Below the pieces are notes generated by a model. The model was not told where the DNA came from. It ran no database searches and was given only the letters and a program-made list of their open reading frames with translations. Shown here piece after piece: positions 8,569 through 16,987 of a stretch of 64,000 bases of DNA (its first letter is position 1; each line of letters starts with the position of its first letter). A program made the position numbers and the translations under genes. The stretch is from Mycobacterium sp. (GTDB lineage: Bacteria > Actinomycetota > Actinomycetes > Mycobacteriales > Mycobacteriaceae), in NCBI GenBank assembly GCA_003987775.1, contig RXJD01000021.1:221464-285463 (forward strand). Reading direction: 5' to 3'.

Positions 8569-8585
8569 TGTACAGTCGTATAGCA
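8569..8585 (+). promoter_or_regulatory. Putative TetR operator, copy E
   Basis: TGTACAGTCGTATAGCA, the best match to the consensus built from all five copies. It is 40 bases upstream of the GTG of the P450 at 8626-9810; the TATAGC part could also act as the -10 box. Confidence 0.6.
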
Positions 8586-8625
8586 GCCTGATGACTGCGG
8601 TTGGTGCGCCGATCAAGGAGATCAA

Positions 8626-9810
8626 GTGAGCGACCTGTACTACGACCCCTGGGACGTCGAGATCGACCTCGATCCGTACCCGACTTATCACCGGCTGCGC
8701 GACGAGGCGCCGGTCTATTGCAACGAGCGATACGAATTCTGGGGACTCAGCCGCTACGCGGACGTCGACGCCGCGTTACGGGATTCCGCCCGGCTGAGCT
8801 CGGCCAAAGGCGACATCCTCGAGGTAGTGAAGGCGGATCCGGTGATGCCACCGGGCGTGTTCATCAACGAGGATCCACCGCTGCACACCATCCACCGCAC
8901 GCTGGTGTCAAGAGCGTTCACCCCCAAGCGAATTAGGGAAATCGAAGGCAAGGTACGAGCCTTCTGCATCGCGTGCCTGGATCCGCTCGTGGGAACCGGC
9001 CAACTCGATTTCGTCGTCGACCTCGGCGCCGAGTTGCCGATGCGGACGATCGGCATGTTGGTGGGCATCCCTGATGCCGACCAGCCCTCGGTGCGCGCGC
9101 AGGCACACCGCGTCCTGCGAAACCAGCCCGGAAAGCCATTGCCCGTCAATAGGGATCATTATTTCGACGGTGACATGTTCGCCGACTACCTCGCTTGGCG
9201 CGCGAAGAATCCGTCCGACGACCTGATCACCGAATTGCTTGCAGTTGAGTTCGAGGACCAGACCGGCACCACACGCCGGCTCACCACCGAGGAGATCCTG
9301 ATCTTTCTCGCCGTGGTGGCCGGCGCCGGCGTGGAAACCACCGGCCGATTATTCGGCTGGATGGGCAAGGTACTGGCCGAAAACCCGGATCAGCGACAAG
9401 ACCTCGTCGACAACCCGGCAATGATTCCGAATGCGATCGAGGAATTGCTCCGCTTCGAGCCGCCGGGACCCCACGTCGCCCGCTGGGTCGTCGAGGACAT
9501 CGAGTTTCACGGCGAGACCATACCGGCAGGCAGCGCGCTGTTGCTGATGCTCGCCTCCGCCAATCGCGACGAACGTCACTTCGAACAACCCGACCGCTTC
9601 AACATCCATCGACGCCCCAGCGGACACCTCACCTTCGGCCGTGGAGCCCACTTCTGCCTCGGTGCGCCACTGGCTCGGCTCGAAGGCCGCGTCGCTCTCG
9701 AGGAGGTTCTGAAGCGATTTCCCAAGTGGGACATCGCTATCGAAGATGCCCGCCGATCCCGGACGTCGACCGTACGAGGCTGGGACTCGATGCCGGCTCT
9801 CGTCAGCTGA
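8626..9810 (+). CDS. cytochrome P450 (paralogue of 1286-2476)
   Basis: A 394-residue soluble P450. Seen: I-helix AGAGVETTG, K-helix EELLR, haem motif FGRGAHFCLG. The GTG start at 8626 has AAGGAG six bases upstream. The protein aligns with the P450 at 1286-2476 along its whole length without large gaps. The I-helix differs at one informative position: this copy has the usual Thr-Thr pair, the other has Thr-Val. First gene of an operon with a flavin monooxygenase and an SDR, and divergent from the TetR gene with two putative operators between them. Substrate unknown; the operon suggests sequential oxidation of one compound. Confidence 0.94.
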   Translation: MSDLYYDPWDVEIDLDPYPTYHRLRDEAPVYCNERYEFWGLSRYADVDAALRDSARLSSAKGDILEVVKADPVMPPGVFINEDPPLHTIHRTLVSRAFTPKRIREIEGKVRAFCIACLDPLVGTGQLDFVVDLGAELPMRTIGMLVGIPDADQPSVRAQAHRVLRNQPGKPLPVNRDHYFDGDMFADYLAWRAKNPSDDLITELLAVEFEDQTGTTRRLTTEEILIFLAVVAGAGVETTGRLFGWMGKVLAENPDQRQDLVDNPAMIPNAIEELLRFEPPGPHVARWVVEDIEFHGETIPAGSALLLMLASANRDERHFEQPDRFNIHRRPSGHLTFGRGAHFCLGAPLARLEGRVALEEVLKRFPKWDIAIEDARRSRTSTVRGWDSMPALVS

Positions 9811-9833
9811 CTGTACGGCGAATGGAACTCCCG

Positions 9834-11222
9834 ATGACAAAGCGGATGATCTTCACCCTGTTGGTGATGGACTCGGTCGGCCACAATTTCCACGGCATCT
9901 GGCGCCATCCCGACGCACGCAACCGGGACTACAAGACCTTCGACCTGTGGGTAGACCTGGCCAAGAAGGCCGAACGGGCCAAGATCGACGCGTTCTTCTT
10001 CACCGATGTGCTCGGAATCCAGGGTGAGTTCAACCGGTCCCGGGACATCGTCTTCGAACAGGCGGTCAATGTGCCCATCGGCGATTGCACCACGCTAGTT
10101 CCCGCCATGGCCCGCGAGACGTCCGACATCGGGTTCCTCTACACCAGTTCGGTCATCGCGCATCACCCGTTCATGTTTGCCCGGCATATCTCCACCCTGG
10201 ACCACCTGACCGGCGGCCGGATCGGCTGGAACATCGTCACGTCGGCCAACGAACGCGCCTTCCGCAATTTCGGGTTGCCGGCCAACCTGACGCACGACCA
10301 GCGCTACCAGTGGGCCGAAGAGTACGTCGACGTCGTGTACAAACTCTGGGAAGGATCCTGGGACGACGGCGCGATCATCGACGATCCGACGCGCGGTGTC
10401 TATATCGACCCGTCCAAGGTTCACGACATCCGACACATCGGGGGGCGATACAGCGTCGAGGGCTTCAACCTGATGGAGCCTTCCCCGCAACGCACTCCGG
10501 TACTCGCCCAGGCCGGCGGATCACCGGCCGGCCTCGACTTTGCCAGCAAGCACGCGGAGTTGATGTTCCTTTCGGCCTACACACCGGAAACCATTGCTCA
10601 GCAGATCAATACGGTGCGGAGCCTGGCCCGCCACCATGGCCGGCGGGACGGCGACATCCTTTTCCTTCAGGGCCTGATGTTCGTGGTGGGGTCCACGGAC
10701 GAGGAGGCATACCGCACATGGCAAGACCTCGAGCAGTTCCGTAGCCAGGAAGGGCAGATCGCCTATTTCGCAGGCCTGTCAGGTACCGATCTCGGCCGCT
10801 ACGACCCACAGACCCCCCTGGAAGGCCTAGTGGACGAACTGCCTGGCATCCAGGGAGCGTTCCGGTCGGTCATCAATGCCTGGCCTGCCGGCGTCAAACC
10901 GACCGTTCATGACTTCCTGACCACCCTGTCCCTACCGCAGATGGTCGTCGGCTCACCCGAGACGATCGCGACCCGACTCATCGAGTACCAGGACGCCGGT
11001 GTCGATGGAGTACAGATCATGAACATTCTGATGCCGCAGAGCTACGACGAGTTCTTCGAGCACGTCGTACCGGTTCTGCAGGCGAAAGGATTGATGCAGC
11101 GAGAATACCGACCGGGAACGCTGCGACAGAAACTATTTGGCAATGAGGCCCCCGACGTCTCGATACGCCACCCCGCCTTCGGTTACCGGGGCATGTTTCA
11201 ACGCAGTGAGGATCTCCCGTGA
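9834..11222 (+). CDS. NtaA/SnaA/DszA family FMN-dependent monooxygenase
   Basis: A 462-residue member of the two-component flavin monooxygenase branch of the luciferase-like superfamily (nitrilotriacetate, pristinamycin and dibenzothiophene sulfone monooxygenases). Typical blocks: MIFTLLVMDSVGHNFHGIWR, KIDAFFFTDVLG, ARHISTLDHLTGGRIGWNIV, and AGGSPAGLDFA. These enzymes need FMNH2 from a separate flavin reductase, and no such gene is adjacent. The ATG at 9834 is used; another in-frame ATG lies at 9822. It follows the P450 by 23 bases and overlaps the next SDR start by 4 bases (GTGA), so the three genes form one operon. Likely reaction: oxygenation or C-heteroatom or ring cleavage of the P450 product (inference). 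Confidence 0.9.
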   Translation: MTKRMIFTLLVMDSVGHNFHGIWRHPDARNRDYKTFDLWVDLAKKAERAKIDAFFFTDVLGIQGEFNRSRDIVFEQAVNVPIGDCTTLVPAMARETSDIGFLYTSSVIAHHPFMFARHISTLDHLTGGRIGWNIVTSANERAFRNFGLPANLTHDQRYQWAEEYVDVVYKLWEGSWDDGAIIDDPTRGVYIDPSKVHDIRHIGGRYSVEGFNLMEPSPQRTPVLAQAGGSPAGLDFASKHAELMFLSAYTPETIAQQINTVRSLARHHGRRDGDILFLQGLMFVVGSTDEEAYRTWQDLEQFRSQEGQIAYFAGLSGTDLGRYDPQTPLEGLVDELPGIQGAFRSVINAWPAGVKPTVHDFLTTLSLPQMVVGSPETIATRLIEYQDAGVDGVQIMNILMPQSYDEFFEHVVPVLQAKGLMQREYRPGTLRQKLFGNEAPDVSIRHPAFGYRGMFQRSEDLP

Positions 11223-12037
11223 CGGTCAACCTGACTCCCGAATCACTCGGCACTGCCCCCGGCCGCGGTCGGCTCACCGGCCGACGCATCGCGATCGTCG
11301 GCGCCGGCACCCGGCCCTCCCAAGATGCCGACGCGCCGATAGGCAACGGGCGAGCTATTGCCGTCCTGTGTGCACGAGAGGGAGCGGAAGTTGCGTGCGT
11401 CGACATCGACCGCGAGGCTGCGCAATACACCGCGGAACTGTGCTTACAGGAGGGCGGACGGGCACTGGCGGTCCAAGCGGACGTCCGTGATGCCGAGGCA
11501 TGCGCGCGTCTGGTACGTGACGCGAGGGGCGGTCTCGACGGTCTCGACGGTGTCGTGGCGAATGTCGGCTTCGGCGCGGGAGGCGGCTTGTCGGAGACCT
11601 CACCAGAACTGTGGGACGAGATTTTCGCGCTCAACGTACGATCGCACTTCCTGGTGGCGAGAGCCGCTCTCCCGGTCCTGGCGGACGGTGCCGCCGTGGT
11701 CTTCATCGGTTCGGCGGCAAGCCTGCGGGCCGGAACCCGTTTCCCCGCCTACGACGCATCCAAGGCGGCTCTGTTCGGTCTGTGCCGTCACGTCGCGCTG
11801 GAAGGCGCGCCTCGACAGATCCGCGCGAACCACGTGATACCCGGGCCGGTCGACACACCGCTCGGCCGATATGGCAGCGCTAACGTCCAACGACGATCTG
11901 AGATCCGGCTGCCGCTCGGCCGCCAAGCCACAGCGTGGGATATCGCGTACGCGACGGTGTTCATGCTGAGCGGGGAGTCGAGCTACATCACCGGGGAGTC
12001 TCTGGTGGTCGCCGGTGGACTCGGTCAGATGGGCTGA
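11219..12037 (+). CDS. SDR family oxidoreductase with inserted glycine-motif loop
   Basis: A 272-residue SDR. The cofactor motif is split: GAG at residues 28-30 is followed by a polar insertion (TRPSQDADAPI) before GNGRAIA, where a normal SDR goes straight to GxG. Asp62 follows the second strand (VDIDRE), favouring NAD(H). The catalytic Ser (FIGSAAS) and YDASK are present. The GTG start overlaps the stop of the flavin monooxygenase gene (GTGA), so it is coupled to it. The split motif occurs in a subset of SDRs in aromatic and terpenoid clusters, so it is probably a subfamily trait and not damage. Confidence 0.88.
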   Translation: MTVNLTPESLGTAPGRGRLTGRRIAIVGAGTRPSQDADAPIGNGRAIAVLCAREGAEVACVDIDREAAQYTAELCLQEGGRALAVQADVRDAEACARLVRDARGGLDGLDGVVANVGFGAGGGLSETSPELWDEIFALNVRSHFLVARAALPVLADGAAVVFIGSAASLRAGTRFPAYDASKAALFGLCRHVALEGAPRQIRANHVIPGPVDTPLGRYGSANVQRRSEIRLPLGRQATAWDIAYATVFMLSGESSYITGESLVVAGGLGQMG

Positions 12038-12139
12038 GATGCCCTGGCCCGCACAGGCCACTTCTGGCGCGCTCGGACCGTCCGCTTCCTGAACCTGGCG
12101 CAGATACTGGGCGAGAACAGCGGGAGCCGGAGGTGGTCG

Positions 12140-12334
12140 ATGCACGTCACGGTGGATTACGAAGTGTGCGAGGGCCACGGTCAGTGCCTACTGGCCGCAC
12201 CGGAGGTGTTCGACCTTCCGGACGGGGCCGACCAGGTGGTGGTGCTCGACCCGGATCCCCCGGAAGCCCAGCGCCAGTTGGTGATTCAGGCGGCGGCGAT
12301 GTGTCCTGCGCAGGCGATCCGAATCCTCAACTGA
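12140..12334 (+). CDS. [3Fe-4S] ferredoxin
   Basis: A 64-residue ferredoxin with Cys10, Cys16 and Cys55 (CX5C...CP) and His13 at the variable position, parallel to the one at 6764-6961. The middle is more acidic and includes DLPDGADQVVVLDPD. GGAGG lies seven bases before the ATG. It is separated by about 100 bases from the SDR upstream, which is probably read through from the P450 operon at 8626. Its stop overlaps by 8 bases the 3' end of the convergent response-regulator gene. Expected role: electron delivery to the P450 at 8626-9810 or the one at 14427-15698. Confidence 0.92.
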   Translation: MHVTVDYEVCEGHGQCLLAAPEVFDLPDGADQVVVLDPDPPEAQRQLVIQAAAMCPAQAIRILN

Positions 12335-13001
12335 GCCGGTCGGTTTCGGCAACCTCGTCGAGCATCCCGAAGCGCCCGGCGAGCGCCGCGGCGGCAATGC
12401 GGTTGCCCACCCCGAGTTTGTGCAGCAGTGCGGCGACCATACGTTTGGCGGTGCGTTCGGATACCAGCATGCGGTGGGCGATGTCGCCGGTTTCCATGCC
12501 GGTCGCCAGCAGCGTCCAGAGCCGAACATCCTGGGCGCTCAACGTTTCCAGCAGCGCTGACGGAGGCTTACGCGTATTGCTCAGTAGTGCGTCGAGCAGG
12601 GCTCCGTCGATCACCCGCAGTCCCTCGGCGATCGTCCACAACGGGCCGGCCAGCGCCTCGGGGCGCGCCGTCTTGGGCAGGAACCCATCGGCGCCGGCGC
12701 GCAACGCCTCCTCGGCCAGCGCGAGGTCGTCGGTGCCGGACAGGGCCAGAATCCGGGTGCCAGGGTGGCGTGCCTTGATGTGCCGGATCGCAGCCACCCC
12801 GCCCAACGGTGGCATGGAGAGGTCGATGATCGCCACGTCTGCCTTGCACCGGGCGACCAGATCGGCGGCCTCCTCCACGTATGTGGTCTGGCCCCCCACC
12901 GTGAACATTTCGCCCCATTCGCGGGTGAGCAACAGGGCCAGGCCCTGCGCGAACAGCTCGTGGTCGTCGACGATGACCACCACGTACGGCGAGCGGGTCA
13001 T
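12327..13001 (-). CDS. NarL/LuxR-type response regulator
   Basis: A 224-residue response regulator. Receiver domain at residues 5-120 with the acidic pair Asp12-Asp13, phospho-acceptor Asp60 (IIDLSMPP) and Lys110. A LuxR-type helix-turn-helix at about 160-215 (LSAQDVRLWTLLATGMETGDIA) is a little degenerate compared with NarL, with LSAQD in place of LTxRE. The ATG at 13001 has a TAGCAT -10 box ending 7 bases before it, so a leaderless transcript is likely. Divergent from the histidine kinase gene, whose start is only 24 bases away; the two should be a cognate pair. The target genes may be the flanking P450 operons (inference). Confidence 0.9.
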   Translation of the reverse strand: MTRSPYVVVIVDDHELFAQGLALLLTREWGEMFTVGGQTTYVEEAADLVARCKADVAIIDLSMPPLGGVAAIRHIKARHPGTRILALSGTDDLALAEEALRAGADGFLPKTARPEALAGPLWTIAEGLRVIDGALLDALLSNTRKPPSALLETLSAQDVRLWTLLATGMETGDIAHRMLVSERTAKRMVAALLHKLGVGNRIAAAALAGRFGMLDEVAETDRLS

Positions 13002-13008
13002 TGCCGTG

Positions 13009-13014
13009 ATGCTA
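13009..13014 (-). promoter_or_regulatory. -10 element of leaderless response-regulator promoter
   Basis: TAGCAT on the minus strand, 7 bases before the ATG at 13001, fits the mycobacterial TANNNT box of leaderless transcripts. It lies within the 24-base divergent gap to the histidine kinase gene. Confidence 0.5.
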
Positions 13015-13025
13015 GACCCAACCCT

Positions 13026-14324
13026 ATGGTCAGCCGGGTGAGACCGCTCGATCAGCTCAAGACGGAACTCGGCGACGGGGACTACGGACTGGCCCGCACC
13101 GTCGTGGCGGTACGGGTCGCCGTGGTGATCTCGATCGGTGCGCTGTTGGCGATCGGACCCTACTGGGTCCGTGAACACACCGCGGCCACGGTGATGGTGC
13201 TCGGCGGGGCGATGGCCTACGCGGCGGCACTGATGGCCTATCCGCAGCCGGAGGTTCGCCGCACTCGGTACGCGTGGCTGGTCACCTCCTTCGACTCCGC
13301 GTTCACCCTCGCACTCATCGCATTGAGCGGCGGCGTCTACAGCCCGGTCGTGTCGGTGCTGGCGCTCGTGGTCATCGCTTCCGCGGCCCGGTTGTCGTTG
13401 GCTGAAACCCTGCTCGCGGCAGTGCTTTTGGGCGCGGCCTACGTTCCCGTGGCACTCACGTCATCGCCACCGCAGCCCGTCACGGCGGCGCCGGCACTGC
13501 TGGCCGGCTGGTCGGCGCTGTATCTGCTGTTCGTCGCGATCATCACCGCCGGGTTGTCGGCACTTGCCGAGCGGGAACACCGCTCCCGGCTGACGGCGCT
13601 GGTCGAAGCCGAAGCCGAACATGCCGCAGCCGAAGAGGAACGCGACCTGAGGGCGCGTCTGCTGCGCTCCTACCAATCTCAGCAAGACGGACTGCAGGTG
13701 CTGGTACACGAATTCCGCACGCCGGTGACGTCTTTGGAGGCACTGACCGAAGCGCTCACTTCCGCGCAACCGATGTCCGATGATGACCGGGAGACCAGTC
13801 TGCAGCTGGTGGCGCGGCACGTGCACCACATCGGCGACATGCTCGACGCCTTGTCCGACGTCGCCCTGAGCCGGCGCCCGACGTTCTCGACCGGCCGGGT
13901 GCGCCGCGTCGACATGGCTGAGGTGATCCTTGCTGCCGCCGACGCCGTGGGCCTGGCACCACCACGGTTGCGGCTGAGCATCGAAGCCGGTGCCGTGTCG
14001 GCGGACGCGCAGGGGTTGCGGCGCGTGCTGACCAATCTGCTGGAGAATGCCGCGCGGCACGGCCGGGACGAGCCCGTCGATGTCACGTGCGCACGCGACG
14101 GCGAGGAGCTGATCGTCGCGGTCGCCGACCGCGGCCCGGGCATTCCGGCCGACAGCCTCGGCGAGCTGACCACCAAATATGTCAGTCGCGGCGGCCAGCG
14201 CGGCACCGCAGGTCTCGGCCTCTGGATCGTGCAGCAGATCGTCGAGGCGATGGGCGGCCGCGTCGATTTCGCCGCTCGCGAGGGTGGCGGGCTGGTCGCC
14301 ACCTTCCGCGCCCCGGTGGGCTGA
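13026..14324 (+). CDS. Sensor histidine kinase
   Basis: A 432-residue membrane kinase. The first 180 residues hold about five or six hydrophobic segments (for example VVISIGALLAIG, VSVLALVVIASAA, LYLLFVAIITAGL) with almost no extracytoplasmic loop, so it probably senses something in or near the membrane. A charged, coiled-coil-like linker at 182-215 leads to the H-box with His228 (VHEFRTP), the N-box with Asn337 and Asn341, DRGPG at 368-372 and GTAGLGL at 393-399, all intact. Start at the ATG at 13026, with no clear ribosome-binding site; a GTG four codons later is possible. It pairs with the divergent response regulator. Confidence 0.9.
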   Translation: MVSRVRPLDQLKTELGDGDYGLARTVVAVRVAVVISIGALLAIGPYWVREHTAATVMVLGGAMAYAAALMAYPQPEVRRTRYAWLVTSFDSAFTLALIALSGGVYSPVVSVLALVVIASAARLSLAETLLAAVLLGAAYVPVALTSSPPQPVTAAPALLAGWSALYLLFVAIITAGLSALAEREHRSRLTALVEAEAEHAAAEEERDLRARLLRSYQSQQDGLQVLVHEFRTPVTSLEALTEALTSAQPMSDDDRETSLQLVARHVHHIGDMLDALSDVALSRRPTFSTGRVRRVDMAEVILAAADAVGLAPPRLRLSIEAGAVSADAQGLRRVLTNLLENAARHGRDEPVDVTCARDGEELIVAVADRGPGIPADSLGELTTKYVSRGGQRGTAGLGLWIVQQIVEAMGGRVDFAAREGGGLVATFRAPVG

Positions 14325-14426
14325 CGGCGTTGGCCCACGCAGGCCAGTGGTTGGCACGCGCGCCGGTGTCGATCACGTCCCCCTCCGACCAGCATGGGTG
14401 CCATCGGGCGAGAAAGGGACCCTCGG

Positions 14427-15698
14427 ATGACCGCACCCACCACCAACCCCACCTATAAGGACATTGACCTGAGCGCGCGTGCGTTCTGGGCCAAACCCCC
14501 CGAGGACCGCGACGCGGCCTTCGCGGTGCTGCGTGCGGAGAACCCGGTGCCGTGGAGCCGGCCGGCGGAATCGGACCTGCTGCCACCCGAACTCAACAAC
14601 CGGGGCTTCTGGTCGCTGACCAAACAGGACGACATCCGGATGGCCAGCCGGCACCCGGAGATCTTCTCGTCGGCCCAGGGCATCACGATGGAGGACTTCG
14701 CCCCCGAGGCGGTCGAGATCGCGCAGTCGTTCATCGCGATGGACGCTCCCCGGCACACCCAGTTGCGCGGGATCACCACCGAGGCGTTCAAGCCCAAAAA
14801 CGTGCGGCGGCTGGAGAGTTGGATCCGCGGCCACGCGCACGACCTGGTCAGCGAGATGGCACATCTGGGCGAGGGTGACTTCGTCCAACTGGTGTCGGTG
14901 AAGCTGCCCGGCCGGATCTTCGGGAGCTTCTTCGGGCTGCCCGAAGGCGATCTGCGCGACAAGGCCGTCAGCGCCGCCCAGCGCCTGGTGGGCTGGACCG
15001 ACCCGAACATCCGCGGCGAGCAGAGCGAGCTGGAGCTGTTCATGGGCGCCGTGCTGGATCTGCACGCGGTGGCATCGGAGTTGATCCCGCAGCGGCGGGC
15101 CAATCCCGGTGACGACCTGATGACTTGGATGGTGCAGGCCGAGTTCGACGGCAAGAAGATGACCGACGACGAACTGCGGGCCTTCTTCGTTTTGATGGGC
15201 GTGGCGTCCAACGACACCACCCGGCATGCCTCGGCGCACGCGATCGCCGCTCTCTCGAAGTTTCCCGACCAGCGCGCGCTGCTGGTCGAGGACGTCGAGG
15301 GCCGGGTCGGCACTGCGGTGGAGGAGGTGCTGCGCTGGGGATCACCGTTGCTCCACATGCGCCGCACCGCCACCAGGGATGTCACCGTGCGCGATGCGGA
15401 GATCAAGGCGGGCGACAAGGTGGTGCTGTGGTACTACTCCGGCAACCGTGACGAGGACGTCTTCGACGATCCGCACAGCTTCAATATTCTGCGAAACCCC
15501 AACCCGCACATAGCGTTCGGCGGCGGTGGTCCACACTTCTGTCTCGGTGCCGCGCTGGCGCGCACCATGCTCAAGGCGCTGCTGACCGAGGTCTACACCC
15601 GTATCCCCGACATCTCGGCAACCGAACCTCAGTATGCGCTGGCCAATTTCATCAACGGCATCAACAGCCTGCCCGCGACCTGGACGCCGGAACGATGA
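14427..15698 (+). CDS. cytochrome P450
   Basis: A 423-residue P450 from a different subfamily to the others here. Seen: I-helix GVASNDTTR, with Asn replacing the usual acidic residue; K-helix EEVLR; haem motif AFGGGGPHFCLG. The N-terminus (DLSARAFWAKPPEDRDAAFAVLR) resembles mycobacterial P450s of the sterol or fatty-acid side-chain group, but a CYP number cannot be given. GGGAC lies upstream of the ATG. The stop overlaps the start of the alcohol dehydrogenase gene by 4 bases (ATGA), so a hydroxylation followed by alcohol oxidation is the natural reading. The ferredoxin at 12140-12334 is a candidate partner. Confidence 0.94.
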   Translation: MTAPTTNPTYKDIDLSARAFWAKPPEDRDAAFAVLRAENPVPWSRPAESDLLPPELNNRGFWSLTKQDDIRMASRHPEIFSSAQGITMEDFAPEAVEIAQSFIAMDAPRHTQLRGITTEAFKPKNVRRLESWIRGHAHDLVSEMAHLGEGDFVQLVSVKLPGRIFGSFFGLPEGDLRDKAVSAAQRLVGWTDPNIRGEQSELELFMGAVLDLHAVASELIPQRRANPGDDLMTWMVQAEFDGKKMTDDELRAFFVLMGVASNDTTRHASAHAIAALSKFPDQRALLVEDVEGRVGTAVEEVLRWGSPLLHMRRTATRDVTVRDAEIKAGDKVVLWYYSGNRDEDVFDDPHSFNILRNPNPHIAFGGGGPHFCLGAALARTMLKALLTEVYTRIPDISATEPQYALANFINGINSLPATWTPER

Positions 15699-16801
15699 AG
15701 ACAAAAGCCGCGGTGCTGTGGGGACTGCACCAGAAGTGGGAGGTCGAAGAGGTCGACCTCGACGGCCCCAGGGAAAACGAGGTTCTGGTCAAGCTGACCG
15801 CCAGCGGCCTGTGCCATTCCGACGATCATCTGATCACCGGTGACATGCCCATGCAGTTGCCGGTGGTCGGCGGCCACGAGGGCGCCGGGGTGGTGGTCGA
15901 GACCGGACCGGGCGTCACGGAGGTCGCCGAAGGCGATTCGGTGGTGCTGAGTTTCATCCCGGCCTGCGGCCGCTGCGAACCGTGCGCACGCGGCATGAGC
16001 AACCTGTGCGTACTGGGTGCGGCGATCATCGCCGGGCCGCAACTCGACGGCACCTTCCGGTTCCACGCCAGAGGTCAGGGGCTGGGCCAGATGTGTGTGC
16101 TAGGAACGTTTTCCGAATACACGGTGGTCCCGATGGCCTCGGTCATCAAGGTCGACCAGGGCACCGCACTGGACACCGCGGCGCTCGTCGGGTGTGGCGT
16201 CACCACCGGTTACGGCAGCATGGTGCGCACCGGCGAGGCCGGTGACGGCGACACCGTGGTGGTCATGGGCGTGGGCGGCATCGGCATGAACGCGGTCCAG
16301 GGCGCACGTATCGCGGGTGCGCGCGTCATCGTCGCGCTCGATCCGGTCGAATACAAGCGCACCCGTTCGCTCGAGTTCGGCGCCACGCACACCGCGGCGA
16401 CCGTCGACGAGGCGCTGTCACTGGTCAGCGACCTGACCCGCGGGCAGCTGGCCGATGTCTGCGTGGTGAGCACCGACTCGGCCGAAGGCGCCTACGTGGC
16501 ACAGGCATTGAGCCTGGTCGGCAAGCGCGGCCGGGTGGTGATGACCGCCATCCCCCACCCCACCGACACCAGTGTCGCCATGTCGCTGTTCGATCTGACG
16601 CTCTACGAAAAGCAGGTCCGCGGCTCACTTTTCGGCTCCTCCAACCCGCGCCGCGACATTCCCCGCATGCTCGACCTGTACCGAGCCGGACGGCTCAAGC
16701 TGGACGAGCTGGTCACCCGCGAGTACACCCTGGACGAAATCAACGACGGCTACGCCGACATGCATGCCGGGGTGAACCTGCGGGGGCTGATCCGGTTCTG
16801 A
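15695..16801 (+). CDS. Zn-dependent (NDMA-dependent type) alcohol dehydrogenase
   Basis: A 368-residue medium-chain dehydrogenase. Catalytic zinc ligands: Cys40 with His41 (GLCHSD), His61-Glu62 (GGHEGAG) and the Cys of VGCGVTTGYGS. Structural zinc ligands: Cys91, Cys94, Cys97 and Cys105. The cofactor motif is GVGGIGMNA. The sequence is of the actinobacterial NDMA-dependent branch, in which NAD(H) is held tightly and an external carrier is needed. It overlaps the P450 gene by 4 bases and should oxidise the alcohol made by that P450 to the aldehyde. Confidence 0.92.
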   Translation: MKTKAAVLWGLHQKWEVEEVDLDGPRENEVLVKLTASGLCHSDDHLITGDMPMQLPVVGGHEGAGVVVETGPGVTEVAEGDSVVLSFIPACGRCEPCARGMSNLCVLGAAIIAGPQLDGTFRFHARGQGLGQMCVLGTFSEYTVVPMASVIKVDQGTALDTAALVGCGVTTGYGSMVRTGEAGDGDTVVVMGVGGIGMNAVQGARIAGARVIVALDPVEYKRTRSLEFGATHTAATVDEALSLVSDLTRGQLADVCVVSTDSAEGAYVAQALSLVGKRGRVVMTAIPHPTDTSVAMSLFDLTLYEKQVRGSLFGSSNPRRDIPRMLDLYRAGRLKLDELVTREYTLDEINDGYADMHAGVNLRGLIRF

Positions 16802-16827
16802 ACGCGCCAGTTCGCCACAGTTGCCCC

Positions 16828-16875
16828 TTGACCGTAATTCATTCCATATGCAATAGTTGCACTTGGGTCTAATAT
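16828..16875 (+). promoter_or_regulatory. Possible promoter of the small exported protein gene
   Basis: This AT-richer stretch in the gap after the dehydrogenase holds TTGACC at 16828-16833 and TAATAT at 16870-16875. The spacing between them is not that of one promoter, so they may belong to alternative starts. The coding sequence starts at 16988. Confidence 0.25.
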
Positions 16876-16987
16876 GACAAGCGGAGTACCGCCTGAGCAG
16901 CTACGATCCCGAACGTTGGCGCCGCGGCGGCGACGTCAGCTCGTCTGGAACGCCCAGATTGACCCGTCAACTATCAAGGAGTGGTAG

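Noticed and set aside
9349-9908. Antisense open frames over the P450 at 8626-9810
   Set aside because: High-GC third-position bias creates open shadow frames; no start signal or domain was seen.
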